From a virus, in the IMG/VR virus record IMGVR_UViG_3300024308_000022, positions 1 to 64,000 of that record: 64,000 nt of DNA, one strand, 5' to 3'. Shown piece by piece: positions 17,312-24,889 of this stretch. The notes under the pieces were generated by a model that saw nothing but the letters and a program-made list of their open reading frames with translations, was not told the DNA's origin and searched no databases. Numbering within the stretch: position 1 is the stretch's first letter; each line of letters begins with the position of its first letter. Position numbers and translations under genes: made by a program.

Positions 17312-18727
17312 ATGGCTTTAGCATTTAAAAACAGATTTCAACCTGCTCCTGATATTCGTCCTATGCCTAACTTAGGGTGTTTGCTCGACATCCCTACAGG
17401 CTCGTACCAACTCGGCTCGAAAGGAGAGATGGTACTCAACGGTGGTTTGGCACCGGTTACTGGAGTCGGTGGTCGTGGCAACGTCGGTAAGTCATTACTG
17501 GCACGGTCAATGAACCTCACTGTGATCGATCGGTATAGCCCTTCAGAAGCGATGCTGTACGACACCGAGATCTCTGCCAGTATGAACCGTACTCACCAGC
17601 TCGCTCGACGGTTTGAAAACTTACAAGGACACGACCTGCAAGCAGAAGATCGTTTCTTACTGACTGCAGGGGACGTGATGATTGGTGACAAGTGGTACGA
17701 AGAGATCCGGAAGTACGGAGAAGACAAACAAAACGCTCCTGCGAAAGAAGTCAAGTACACGACGCCGTTTGTGGACTCCAAAGGCGTTCCGTTTAAAACG
17801 TACTTCCCATCCAACGTAGAGATCGACTCCCTGTCACAGTTCACGACTTCTCAGATGGAAGAAATCCAAGAGAAAAACACCATCGGTACGTCAGGTCGAA
17901 ATATGGAGTCGATGCGGGGGGCGATGAACAAATGGCAGATGCTGAACGAGCTGCCTGTACTCACCGCCTCTAGCGGGATTAACATGATCCTGACGGCTCA
18001 CGTAGATGACAACATTCAGTTAGACCCATATGCTCCTGTACAGCAGAAGCTTGCGTTCTTAAAGTCCAGTTTGAAGTTTAAGAAAGTACCGAACAACTTT
18101 TTCTTTCTAACGAACAACCTCTGGTACGTGTACGGTACGTCACCGCTGAAAAACAAAACCACCAAAGCACCTGAGTTCCCACGGGACAAGTACGACGATA
18201 ACCCCGATTCGACTGACTTACAGGAAATGACGATCCAGAATTTACGTGGGAAGTACGGTCCTACGGGTTCACCGTTTCATTTACTGGCCTCTCAGTCAGA
18301 AGGTATCCTGATCGGTCTGTCAGAGTTCTACTATATCAAGAACCACGACGCAGCCACCAGCGACACGTTCCGCTTTGGTTTGTCGGGACACGACAAGAGT
18401 TATAGTGTGGTCTTTCTGCCTGACGTGAAACTCCAACGGACTACGGTACGCGGAAAGATCGATGAAACCCCTGAGTTACGTCGTGCACTTCAGATCACCT
18501 CTGAGCTTGCGCAGATGCGTTACGTGGCGTTTGATCAATACCAAGACCTGTGGTGTCCTCCAGAAACACTGTACGCTGATTTACTGAAAATGGGCTACAA
18601 GTGGGAAGACTTACTACAGACCCGTGGATTCTGGACGTTTGAAGAACAGAATCATCCACAGCACTTTTTATCGACGTTAGACTTACTGCGTGTCAGAGCA
18701 GGTAAGTACAAACCGTACTGGATGTAA
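17312..18727 (+). CDS. RecA/UvsX-like recombinase ATPase
   Basis: 471 residues after AAAGGAAG. Walker A GVGGRGNVGKS at about 51-61, then AMLYDTEISASMNR (strand 2 with an acidic residue), a Walker B-like NVEIDSLSQFT near 170-178 and INMILTAHVDD near 225-235, in the order of the RecA-fold core. Longer than cellular RecA and divergent in the C terminus. phiKZ-like phages carry a UvsX/RecA-like gene (phiKZ gp152 region) next to RNase H and an RNAP piece, as here. Expected role: strand exchange in recombination-dependent replication or repair. Confidence 0.75.
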   Translation: MALAFKNRFQPAPDIRPMPNLGCLLDIPTGSYQLGSKGEMVLNGGLAPVTGVGGRGNVGKSLLARSMNLTVIDRYSPSEAMLYDTEISASMNRTHQLARRFENLQGHDLQAEDRFLLTAGDVMIGDKWYEEIRKYGEDKQNAPAKEVKYTTPFVDSKGVPFKTYFPSNVEIDSLSQFTTSQMEEIQEKNTIGTSGRNMESMRGAMNKWQMLNELPVLTASSGINMILTAHVDDNIQLDPYAPVQQKLAFLKSSLKFKKVPNNFFFLTNNLWYVYGTSPLKNKTTKAPEFPRDKYDDNPDSTDLQEMTIQNLRGKYGPTGSPFHLLASQSEGILIGLSEFYYIKNHDAATSDTFRFGLSGHDKSYSVVFLPDVKLQRTTVRGKIDETPELRRALQITSELAQMRYVAFDQYQDLWCPPETLYADLLKMGYKWEDLLQTRGFWTFEEQNHPQHFLSTLDLLRVRAGKYKPYWM

Positions 18728-18738
18728 CGACAGTGAAC

Positions 18739-18756
18739 GAGGGAGTGCGCTCCCTC
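18739..18756 (+). terminator. Hairpin after the RecA-like gene
   Basis: 7-bp stem GAGGGAG / CTCCCTC with a TGCG loop, followed by a T-rich stretch a few bases further (TCTTTTTTAGG). Confidence 0.65.
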
Positions 18757-18790
18757 CTTCCTGTACGTCTTTTTTAGGAATAATAATAAC

Positions 18791-19084
18791 ATGGCAACAA
18801 TGAAGCATAAAACCATTGCCGCACTCGGAGCCAAGACTCCGAAGTTTTCAGCGGCTTTACTGCAGAATTTCCACCACAGCGATCACGCGCTGGGCGATCC
18901 CCACAAAGAACTCCGTGAACTCAACCAGTGGCTGTCCTCTGAGCTGTGTCGGTTGTTTGGCGACACTGATTCTTTAGTCTACCGCATCGAACTGATCCAC
19001 AACGTGACCTTCGAACAATGGTTTGATCGGTTCTCCGAAAACGTGTTATGGATCATAGCACGCAGTTACGGAGACGGCGTATGA
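18791..19084 (+). CDS. Hypothetical protein
   Basis: 97 residues; helical, with a basic N terminus and several aromatic residues near the end (FEQWFDRFSENVLWII). Stop overlaps the start of the SLOG-family gene (ATGA). No known domain. Confidence 0.75.
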   Translation: MATMKHKTIAALGAKTPKFSAALLQNFHHSDHALGDPHKELRELNQWLSSELCRLFGDTDSLVYRIELIHNVTFEQWFDRFSENVLWIIARSYGDGV

Positions 19085-19602
19085 GAGACGATGAAGTCAA
19101 TTTCGATGCCGCCGAACGTCTGCACGCATTAAGTGACGTAGGGATTGACCCACTACGTATTGCAGTTGTAGGCTGTCGTCAGTACGACAACTACGATTTC
19201 TTCAGTGAACGATTCGTCCATTACGTCAACGAACTCAAAGAGCTCTACCCAGGACGTCCTTTTGAGTTCTACTCAGGCGGTGCTCCTGGAATCGATAGCA
19301 TGATCGAAGACTACTGTGCAGATCACGGCTACACCTTTACAGCCATTGACGCCGACTGGGACAAACACGGTAAAGCGGCAGGCTTTATCCGTAACCAACA
19401 ACTCGCAGAACGTGTAGGTGTGGTGTTGGTGTTCTGGGACGGTCAATCCACTGGCACGAAAGACATGCGTGATCGTTGTTTTGAACTGCGTCGTCGTGTA
19501 CGGACGGTACGGATCGAAACGACTCCAAAACGGTACTATTCCAGACGTTTAAAAGCTGGCTTTAAAGAGAGAGGCTCCCATGACAGACTTCGAAGCGCGT
19601 AG
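19081..19602 (+). CDS. SLOG/DUF2493-family nucleotide-binding protein
   Basis: 173 residues from the ATG that overlaps the previous stop. It shows the DUF2493 (YAcAr) pattern: RIAVVGCRQYDNYDFF at the start of a Rossmann-like fold, FYSGGAPGIDSMIEDYC (phosphate-binding GGAxGxD), DADWDKHGKAAGFIRNQQLA, and VVLVFWDGQSTGTKDM. These match the SLOG superfamily (DprA/LOG relatives), which binds nucleotides or nucleic acid. Common in phages with no assigned role. Its 3' end overlaps the RNAP beta piece by 23 bases. Confidence 0.85.
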   Translation: MRDDEVNFDAAERLHALSDVGIDPLRIAVVGCRQYDNYDFFSERFVHYVNELKELYPGRPFEFYSGGAPGIDSMIEDYCADHGYTFTAIDADWDKHGKAAGFIRNQQLAERVGVVLVFWDGQSTGTKDMRDRCFELRRRVRTVRIETTPKRYYSRRLKAGFKERGSHDRLRSA

Positions 19603-20293
19603 AGAGAAATTCATTGCGGTCCTTGCAGAGTACTTCCCAAAGATCGAACAAGGGGAGCAAAACTTAAACGCGTACCTTCAAGAGCTTCGTAAACTTCCTG
19701 AAGAGAAATTTGAAGCCATGGTAGCGAGTATAGAACGAGGTAGAGACACCCCCACTGCGGTGCTCTCTGAGTTTATCCTTCCATTCTTCGTACCGAACCT
19801 CAAAGACTCGAAGATCCGCATGGACGGTTTACTGAAACTCGCTGATGAGCTTAACGTTCCTATCTACCAACGTGTGTGGACGACTGATGAGTCCACTGGA
19901 CAGCGATACTTAACACCCATCAAGTACCCTGTACTCCCACTAGCGGTACGTCGTCAAGCACAGACGTTAGATGGAAAGCAAAGTATCCCAACGGATACCT
20001 CGGTGATCGATGACTTGACTGGACAGCCTACTGGGGACTCCAAAGGCTCAGCCATGACCTACACAGAGCTCCAGGTGTTCTACGCTCAAGGGTTAGAGAA
20101 CACAATCATCGAAGCGATCAAAGTCCGTGGGGGTGACCAGAAGGCACTCAACGCATTTGAGCGTGAGATCATCGAACGTGGAGGTGCAAGCTTGCAACCT
20201 ATCCTCGATGCAAACACGCACGTGAAATCCACTTTAAGTTTGAATGCGTACTTACGAGGTATGCACTTAAGTTCAAACTTACCTCACTCGTAG
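19580..20293 (+). CDS. RNA polymerase beta subunit, C-terminal piece (split phage RNAP)
   Basis: 237 residues. From residue 65 it follows the C-terminal part of bacterial beta: KIRMDGLLKLADELNVPIYQ (beta region before the KLYDGRTG segment), then KYPVLPLAVRR (cf. YMLKLNHLVDDK), a TGQPTGDSKGSAMTYTELQV block (cf. [20 protein letters not shown]) and AQGLENTIIEAIKVRGGD (cf. AYGAAYTLQEMLTVKSDD). In phiKZ the virion RNAP beta is split and its small C-terminal piece (gp149) also maps near the RecA-like gene. It would join the 1368-residue beta piece at 35900. Alignment is by eye and the family divergence is large. Confidence 0.7.
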   Translation: MTDFEARREKFIAVLAEYFPKIEQGEQNLNAYLQELRKLPEEKFEAMVASIERGRDTPTAVLSEFILPFFVPNLKDSKIRMDGLLKLADELNVPIYQRVWTTDESTGQRYLTPIKYPVLPLAVRRQAQTLDGKQSIPTDTSVIDDLTGQPTGDSKGSAMTYTELQVFYAQGLENTIIEAIKVRGGDQKALNAFEREIIERGGASLQPILDANTHVKSTLSLNAYLRGMHLSSNLPHS

Positions 20294-20302
20294 GAGTCTC
20301 CA

Positions 20303-20827
20303 GTGTCAGAACGTTTAGCTTCAGAATACTTAAAAGCCGTGGCACGAAACGCCAGTCTCTCTGCGCAGACCTTAGACGTTGTGCCTCCACCAGAAGGGTC
20401 TACTCGCCCAACAGAGATACGTAAGTCTGTTGACTCTGACGTCGTGTTACGTATCGAGTGGATACAAGGCGTGTGGAGTCTTCCTACGGTGTTACACAAA
20501 GACCACTTCCAGTTGGTCGTAAGGAAGATCAACGACCAAGACGCGTGGGACTGGGTGTTTAAACTCCACGCACAATCGCGTATCCAGTTAGAGATCTCTG
20601 ATGTTCAGTGGAATACACTACAAGCCCACTTTGTTGCAGGCTTAGCTCCACATAGCCGCAGTGCAGGTGAACCTACAGGTGGCGTGTTGGATCAAGGGAC
20701 GTTAAGCTCCTTACCGTCACGGGAGTACTTGACTGAGCTCTTTGCACAAAACCCATGGGCGTTGACGTTGTGTGCTTTGTCGTTAGGTCCACGTGTGGTC
20801 TTTACCGATGACTTGATGGAGACGTGA
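20303..20827 (+). CDS. Hypothetical protein, possibly virion-associated
   Basis: 174 residues, GTG start after TAGGAGTC. Mixed alpha/beta with several Trp in WSLP and DAWDWVFKL. Follows the RNAP piece in the same operon; no domain recognised. Confidence 0.75.
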   Translation: MSERLASEYLKAVARNASLSAQTLDVVPPPEGSTRPTEIRKSVDSDVVLRIEWIQGVWSLPTVLHKDHFQLVVRKINDQDAWDWVFKLHAQSRIQLEISDVQWNTLQAHFVAGLAPHSRSAGEPTGGVLDQGTLSSLPSREYLTELFAQNPWALTLCALSLGPRVVFTDDLMET

Positions 20828-20828
20828 T

Positions 20829-21572
20829 ATGTTAAACCCTACCTCAGAAAGTCGGTACTTGATTCCGATCGATGCGCTTTTAGACACACGCATCGCTACG
20901 GTGTCTTTACTCTGTCCTGAAACCGCAGGGCGGCTACTGCGTACGACGTATTTCATTCGTGACAATGACGAGTTTCAAAGTCGTACGTTTCGTAAAGAAG
21001 ACTACCGTGCGGCGTACCAAGCACGAAACGTCCAAACTTTACAAGCAAGTGGTCCTACAGCGTTTGCAGATTTCTTGTTTGAGGAGATCTGTTTAGAAAC
21101 GTCTAAACGTGAGCAAACTGCTGGGGAGTATATCTACGACATCGACTTAAACGTCTGGCCTTACCGGCTTCAAGAAGACGAGAAAGACGAGTACGTGAAG
21201 ATCCTTCAGGTGTTGTTTCCAAACGTACGTAAAGTCACTGTGGTGAACTACAGCCCACAGAAACTCGATCCAGTCTGTATTGCTTTACAGCACTACAACG
21301 TGGTGGTGTTGTACGACTACGCAGAGTGGTTGAAACTCCACTACCCCAAAGCGTTGGATGCAACGAAACTACAGCACGTGACGTTTATCGTTCCAAAGAT
21401 ACGTGACAACACCCAAGCGGTGCAGTTAGATCCAAACAACGAAGACGAGCAACTGTACGGAGAGTCAATCAAGATCTGGGGGTGTTTTGAGTTGATGCTC
21501 TGTGAGCACGCAGCATGGCGGTTTGAAGACGTAAAACACTTCTCACTGCTGATGGCTTCTCAGACGGCATAA
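20829..21572 (+). CDS. Hypothetical protein
   Basis: 247 residues starting 1 base after the previous stop region. Alpha/beta pattern; residues 125-200 alternate strands and helices (VKILQVLFPNVRKVTVVNYS, IALQHYNVVVLYDYAEWLKLHYP, THVTFIVPKI-like), resembling a Rossmann-type fold, but I see no catalytic motif. Convergent with a minus-strand gene. Confidence 0.78.
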   Translation: MLNPTSESRYLIPIDALLDTRIATVSLLCPETAGRLLRTTYFIRDNDEFQSRTFRKEDYRAAYQARNVQTLQASGPTAFADFLFEEICLETSKREQTAGEYIYDIDLNVWPYRLQEDEKDEYVKILQVLFPNVRKVTVVNYSPQKLDPVCIALQHYNVVVLYDYAEWLKLHYPKALDATKLQHVTFIVPKIRDNTQAVQLDPNNEDEQLYGESIKIWGCFELMLCEHAAWRFEDVKHFSLLMASQTA

Positions 21573-21598
21573 AGAGAAGGGGGGTCACCCTTCTCTTT
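21571..21598. terminator. Bidirectional terminator between convergent genes
   Basis: Stem AAAGAGAAGGG / CCTTCTCTTT around GGGTCA; both arms end in A/T runs, so it can work on both strands. It overlaps the 3' end of both genes. Confidence 0.8.
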
Positions 21599-22031
21599 GC
21601 GCTTCCATCTGGTCCATAAACTCGTCGTGAGTCATTGCCGCTGGTGTGATGTCCATCTGCCCTGGCACCACCTCGATCTCTGGGAGTTGTGACTCATCGG
21701 CTTCAGCTTTTGAACGCACCCCAGCAGGGACGTAATCGGAGCCAGCAGCAAATGGGTTCCCTTTGGCTTCACGGCGAATCTGATCGACGATCCGTGCGGA
21801 CTGTGCAGCGATCTCACGGTCGGCTTGAGCGTTCTGGTTATCCTGCTCCATCCGTTGTGTGGTTTGGACTTGTTTGTCGATTCCGTCTAAAAAGCCCGCC
21901 ATCACTCGAAGCATTTTCGGGTCGTCAGGGAACTGACCTTCAGGAACGATATTATTGACCGCTTTCACCCGCATCTCACGGGTCCACTTCAGCAGTGCAG
22001 CTGGGTCTTGTGGAATCATCGTGGAACTCAT
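21585..22031 (-). CDS. Hypothetical protein, possible structural or packaging role
   Basis: 148 residues from the ATG that follows GAGG on the minus strand (a GTG 6 bases upstream is possible). Pattern: short proline-rich N terminus (MIPQDPAALLKW), a block PEGQFPDDPKMLRVMAGFL, then a charged helix (RMEQDNQNAQADREIA). This resembles small phage proteins of head or packaging modules, but I cannot name a family. Divergent from the gene at 22110. Confidence 0.72.
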   Translation of the reverse strand: MSSTMIPQDPAALLKWTREMRVKAVNNIVPEGQFPDDPKMLRVMAGFLDGIDKQVQTTQRMEQDNQNAQADREIAAQSARIVDQIRREAKGNPFAAGSDYVPAGVRSKAEADESQLPEIEVVPGQMDITPAAMTHDEFMDQMEAQREG

Positions 22032-22048
22032 AACCACACCTCACGAAC

Positions 22049-22077
22049 AGAAATAAAAACAGACATATATTATTGTT
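22049..22077 (+). promoter_or_regulatory. Candidate phage promoter, copy 2 of 5
   Basis: AGAAATAAAAACAG followed by ACATATATTATTGTT, ungapped match to the other four copies, ending 32 bases before the next ATG and lying in the divergent spacer. Confidence 0.6.
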
Positions 22078-22109
22078 TTGACAATAACAACGACAGTATA
22101 GGAAACTAT

Positions 22110-22583
22110 ATGATTCAGGCCGCTAAACGCTGGTGGTACAAGCGCAAGCTTACCGAGTTTCTCAACGAGCCGTACAAACGCTACTCTCTTCAAGGGATGC
22201 GTCAATGGCTTGCTCTATACAAAGACTTCCCTGTCAATGAGAACCACGACGCGTGTCGTGGTATTATGCTCATTACACGCACGTTAGATATTACACAACT
22301 CTTGGAAGAACTCGATCGATACCGTCTGTGGTTAGAACGTAACCCAGAACGATTCGTTCCAATGCTCACGTTAGACAGCGCTTTAACAGAGAAAAGTATG
22401 TATCAATATTTCTGTGCAGGACGCGTCTTACTGAATCGAACTGACGCACACCGGACACTCTGTGTGTTACTCGAAGAGATCTTCCGTCACTTACCGAACG
22501 AAGACGAGTACACGTTCCGTGCAGGCGCTGTACTCTGGCAAGACTTAAAACAGTACATCGATTGCATCGTGTACCGCACTTAA
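22110..22583 (+). CDS. Hypothetical protein
   Basis: 157 residues; start at the first ATG downstream of the promoter-like element rather than at upstream in-frame ATG codons that lie inside the divergent gene. Helical, rich in Arg, Leu and Tyr. No domain recognised. Confidence 0.75.
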   Translation: MIQAAKRWWYKRKLTEFLNEPYKRYSLQGMRQWLALYKDFPVNENHDACRGIMLITRTLDITQLLEELDRYRLWLERNPERFVPMLTLDSALTEKSMYQYFCAGRVLLNRTDAHRTLCVLLEEIFRHLPNEDEYTFRAGAVLWQDLKQYIDCIVYRT

Positions 22584-22610
22584 AATAAGAATCTGAAGAA
22601 GGAAGGTACA

Positions 22611-23294
22611 ATGTCAAAAGACTCGAATATCAACCCGCTCTTACAAAGCTCCGATAAAGGCATGCGTGCTGCAAAAGGAGTACTTGCAAAATTAGCTCGT
22701 AAGCTTATGTTAGACTTAGGGACAACTCCCTCCGTGTATTTCAACTACATGAGAGACTACTTAAGCAATCCTGTCGTCGGGATTAACCAAACCACTAAGG
22801 ATCGCTCCAGCGCACAGGGAAACCTCACGAAAGCGATTGCAAGAAACGACATGACGTGGAAGACGTTAGAGAAGATCTTGCTCTTACACAAAGTAGTGGA
22901 TATGCGGATTACGTTAGAGATCCGCAGACACGGGGAGAAAAAGTGGACCAGTCACTCGTTGGAGTTTAAAGACTTCGGCGGAGGGTATGGAACAGAAACT
23001 GTGCGAGAAGAACCTGCGTACGTTCCAAAACACAGAGGGCCTGTGATTGACTACTACGTTACGTCACTGTCTACTAAAGATACGTATATCACCCAAGACT
23101 TGGATGACGTGGTGTCGAGACTTCGGTTAAATGCCACGGAAGTCGATGCGCTCTTAGGAGCAGGACAAGAGAACAAACCCTACACCAAAGGGTTGTACTC
23201 AGTACGGATTGAAGGGTTAGCGTCTTTACAGCAAAGTCAACAATGGCAAGAGCAGCTGGAACAGCTAGGACAAGCCACGGGAGTGATTGTATAG
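22611..23294 (+). CDS. Hypothetical protein
   Basis: 227 residues after AAGGAAGG. N-terminal half is basic and helical (RAAKGVLAKLARKLML), which could bind nucleic acid; C-terminal half is mixed and ends in a Gln-rich helix. No known family. Confidence 0.78.
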   Translation: MSKDSNINPLLQSSDKGMRAAKGVLAKLARKLMLDLGTTPSVYFNYMRDYLSNPVVGINQTTKDRSSAQGNLTKAIARNDMTWKTLEKILLLHKVVDMRITLEIRRHGEKKWTSHSLEFKDFGGGYGTETVREEPAYVPKHRGPVIDYYVTSLSTKDTYITQDLDDVVSRLRLNATEVDALLGAGQENKPYTKGLYSVRIEGLASLQQSQQWQEQLEQLGQATGVIV

Positions 23295-23322
23295 ACAATT
23301 TAGCCACAAAGGTACGGTACGT

Positions 23323-24399
23323 ATGGCAGATCTAAGTACAGCCATCCAAGGAGTGTTGGGTGGTTTTTTCCAAAGTGGACCAGACGACTCATTACTGACA
23401 GTAGACCCCTCTGGCGTCACCCCACAGGAGACGCTCTCGAAGATCAAAACCACGACGGGGGATGCCAGTAGTAGTTTACTGGATAAAGCCAAAGCGGGAT
23501 TCTCTACGAGTGATCTGAACCTTAAAGACTTAAGTCGGATGGTGAAGATTGGCGAGAACGGTGTGGGGTTAAACACCTCTGAAGCGTTACGCGTCTTTGA
23601 CCGGAGTCTAGGTACGAGTATCGGTGGGATTGAATCGGTCAGTGCAAAAGTCAAGTCAGACGCGATCAGTAGCGCGTTAAAGTTGGCTGGGTTTCCTGGC
23701 GTAGGGGAACTTGTTAACAAAGCAGGGCAGACGTACAGCGTGTGGGATACTGCACGTACCGACAATGCCATGGGGGTGTTTAAAGCCTTAGCGCGATTGA
23801 CTGGGAATGACGCCTTAGGTGGTGTGGTCAGTGACATCGCAAAAGACTCTGCCTTCGGTGCATTACTGACCGAAGCGTTAGAGCTGGGCGTACCAGACGC
23901 CATCGATGAGATCATGAACCAAGTCAAAGACAAAGAGCTCGCAAAGCAACGTTTGATTGCTTCTCTGCAATCGATTGTTCTTCGCTGCGACTTAGCATCT
24001 TTACGAAAAGTAATAGAGTACATTGGCGCAGAAGCAGTCATCGCTAAAATGCCTGACGCGGTGATGTTTCTACTGGCTGGGTATCGGTTTCCTCCTCGTA
24101 CGAAACCTGCCGACTACGCTGCACTCAAAGCGTACTTGGTGGAGACGTTAGGGTTGGTGCAACCCACGTGGACGCTGACTAAACGAAACGGTGTGGACGT
24201 TCCTGCGTTAGCTCCTTTCTCTAGGATCTCTCGTGACGCCAGTATTGTGTTGTTGTCACACACCACACCTGCGCTCAACGGGTTAGACCCTGAGTACTTA
24301 GTCCCAGTCCTTTGTGCAAAGAGCTACACCCTGCAAGACATTCAAATTTTAGGAAAGAAATTCTACCCTCAGTTAGTCCAATGGGGGTTGACACGGTAG
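23323..24399 (+). CDS. Probable virion structural protein, Ala/Gly/Ser-rich
   Basis: 358 residues from the ATG at 23323; an upstream TTG would overlap the previous gene. Small residues dominate the first 200 positions (SSSLLDKAKAGFSTSDLN, GGVVSDIAKDSAFGALL), with regular amphipathic helices, as in phage head-core or internal proteins. No catalytic motif seen. Confidence 0.72.
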   Translation: MADLSTAIQGVLGGFFQSGPDDSLLTVDPSGVTPQETLSKIKTTTGDASSSLLDKAKAGFSTSDLNLKDLSRMVKIGENGVGLNTSEALRVFDRSLGTSIGGIESVSAKVKSDAISSALKLAGFPGVGELVNKAGQTYSVWDTARTDNAMGVFKALARLTGNDALGGVVSDIAKDSAFGALLTEALELGVPDAIDEIMNQVKDKELAKQRLIASLQSIVLRCDLASLRKVIEYIGAEAVIAKMPDAVMFLLAGYRFPPRTKPADYAALKAYLVETLGLVQPTWTLTKRNGVDVPALAPFSRISRDASIVLLSHTTPALNGLDPEYLVPVLCAKSYTLQDIQILGKKFYPQLVQWGLTR

Positions 24400-24400
24400 C

Positions 24401-24422
24401 ACAGGGGGCTTCGGCTCCCTGT
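24401..24422 (+). terminator. Hairpin terminator
   Basis: Stem ACAGGGGGC / GCTCCCTGT with a TTCG loop, directly after the stop. T tract short. Confidence 0.65.
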
Positions 24423-24450
24423 ATGCCGTTTAAACGCAACAGGAGAGCCT

Positions 24451-24855
24451 ATGAGCGATTTTAGCATAGAAAAGCTATCAACGCCCACACAGAGCCTAAA
24501 GATCTCGTGTGGTGAGCTACACGTAGCGACATTTGAATACATTACCAACGCGGCACTCAAAACCCCCGGTGGTTACTTGGTGATTCTGAGATACCCGTAC
24601 GACTACCAAGAGTACTGGCGTTTACTACCGCACTCCGCAGAGTTCGATCGTAAGAAATTCTTATTGTGGTATAGAGGGTACGTGGAGACACTGACTACCG
24701 CACTGATTGGGCATTTCGACTTCCGTCCTATTACGGTAGACGACTACCCGTGGCAGCCTTTCTCAGAAGGGTACTCTCTTTTGTGTAATCAAAACCCAGT
24801 AGGGTGTTTGCTCGACAACCGTCAGTACATTGCTGTGGTGCGTCAGCGAGCATAG
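24451..24855 (+). CDS. Hypothetical protein
   Basis: 134 residues after AACAGGAGAG. Compact mixed protein with many Tyr and Trp (YPYDYQEYWRLLPH, FLLWYRGYVE). Unknown family. Convergent with the 659-residue minus gene. Confidence 0.75.
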   Translation: MSDFSIEKLSTPTQSLKISCGELHVATFEYITNAALKTPGGYLVILRYPYDYQEYWRLLPHSAEFDRKKFLLWYRGYVETLTTALIGHFDFRPITVDDYPWQPFSEGYSLLCNQNPVGCLLDNRQYIAVVRQRA

Positions 24856-24887
24856 AGAGAGGGGAGTCCCCTCTCTCTCTTTTTTTG
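24854..24887. terminator. Terminator between convergent genes
   Basis: Stem AGAGAGAGGGG / CCCCTCTCTCT with an AGT loop, then a T tract of 7 on the plus strand. Confidence 0.88.
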
Positions 24888-24889
24888 GT

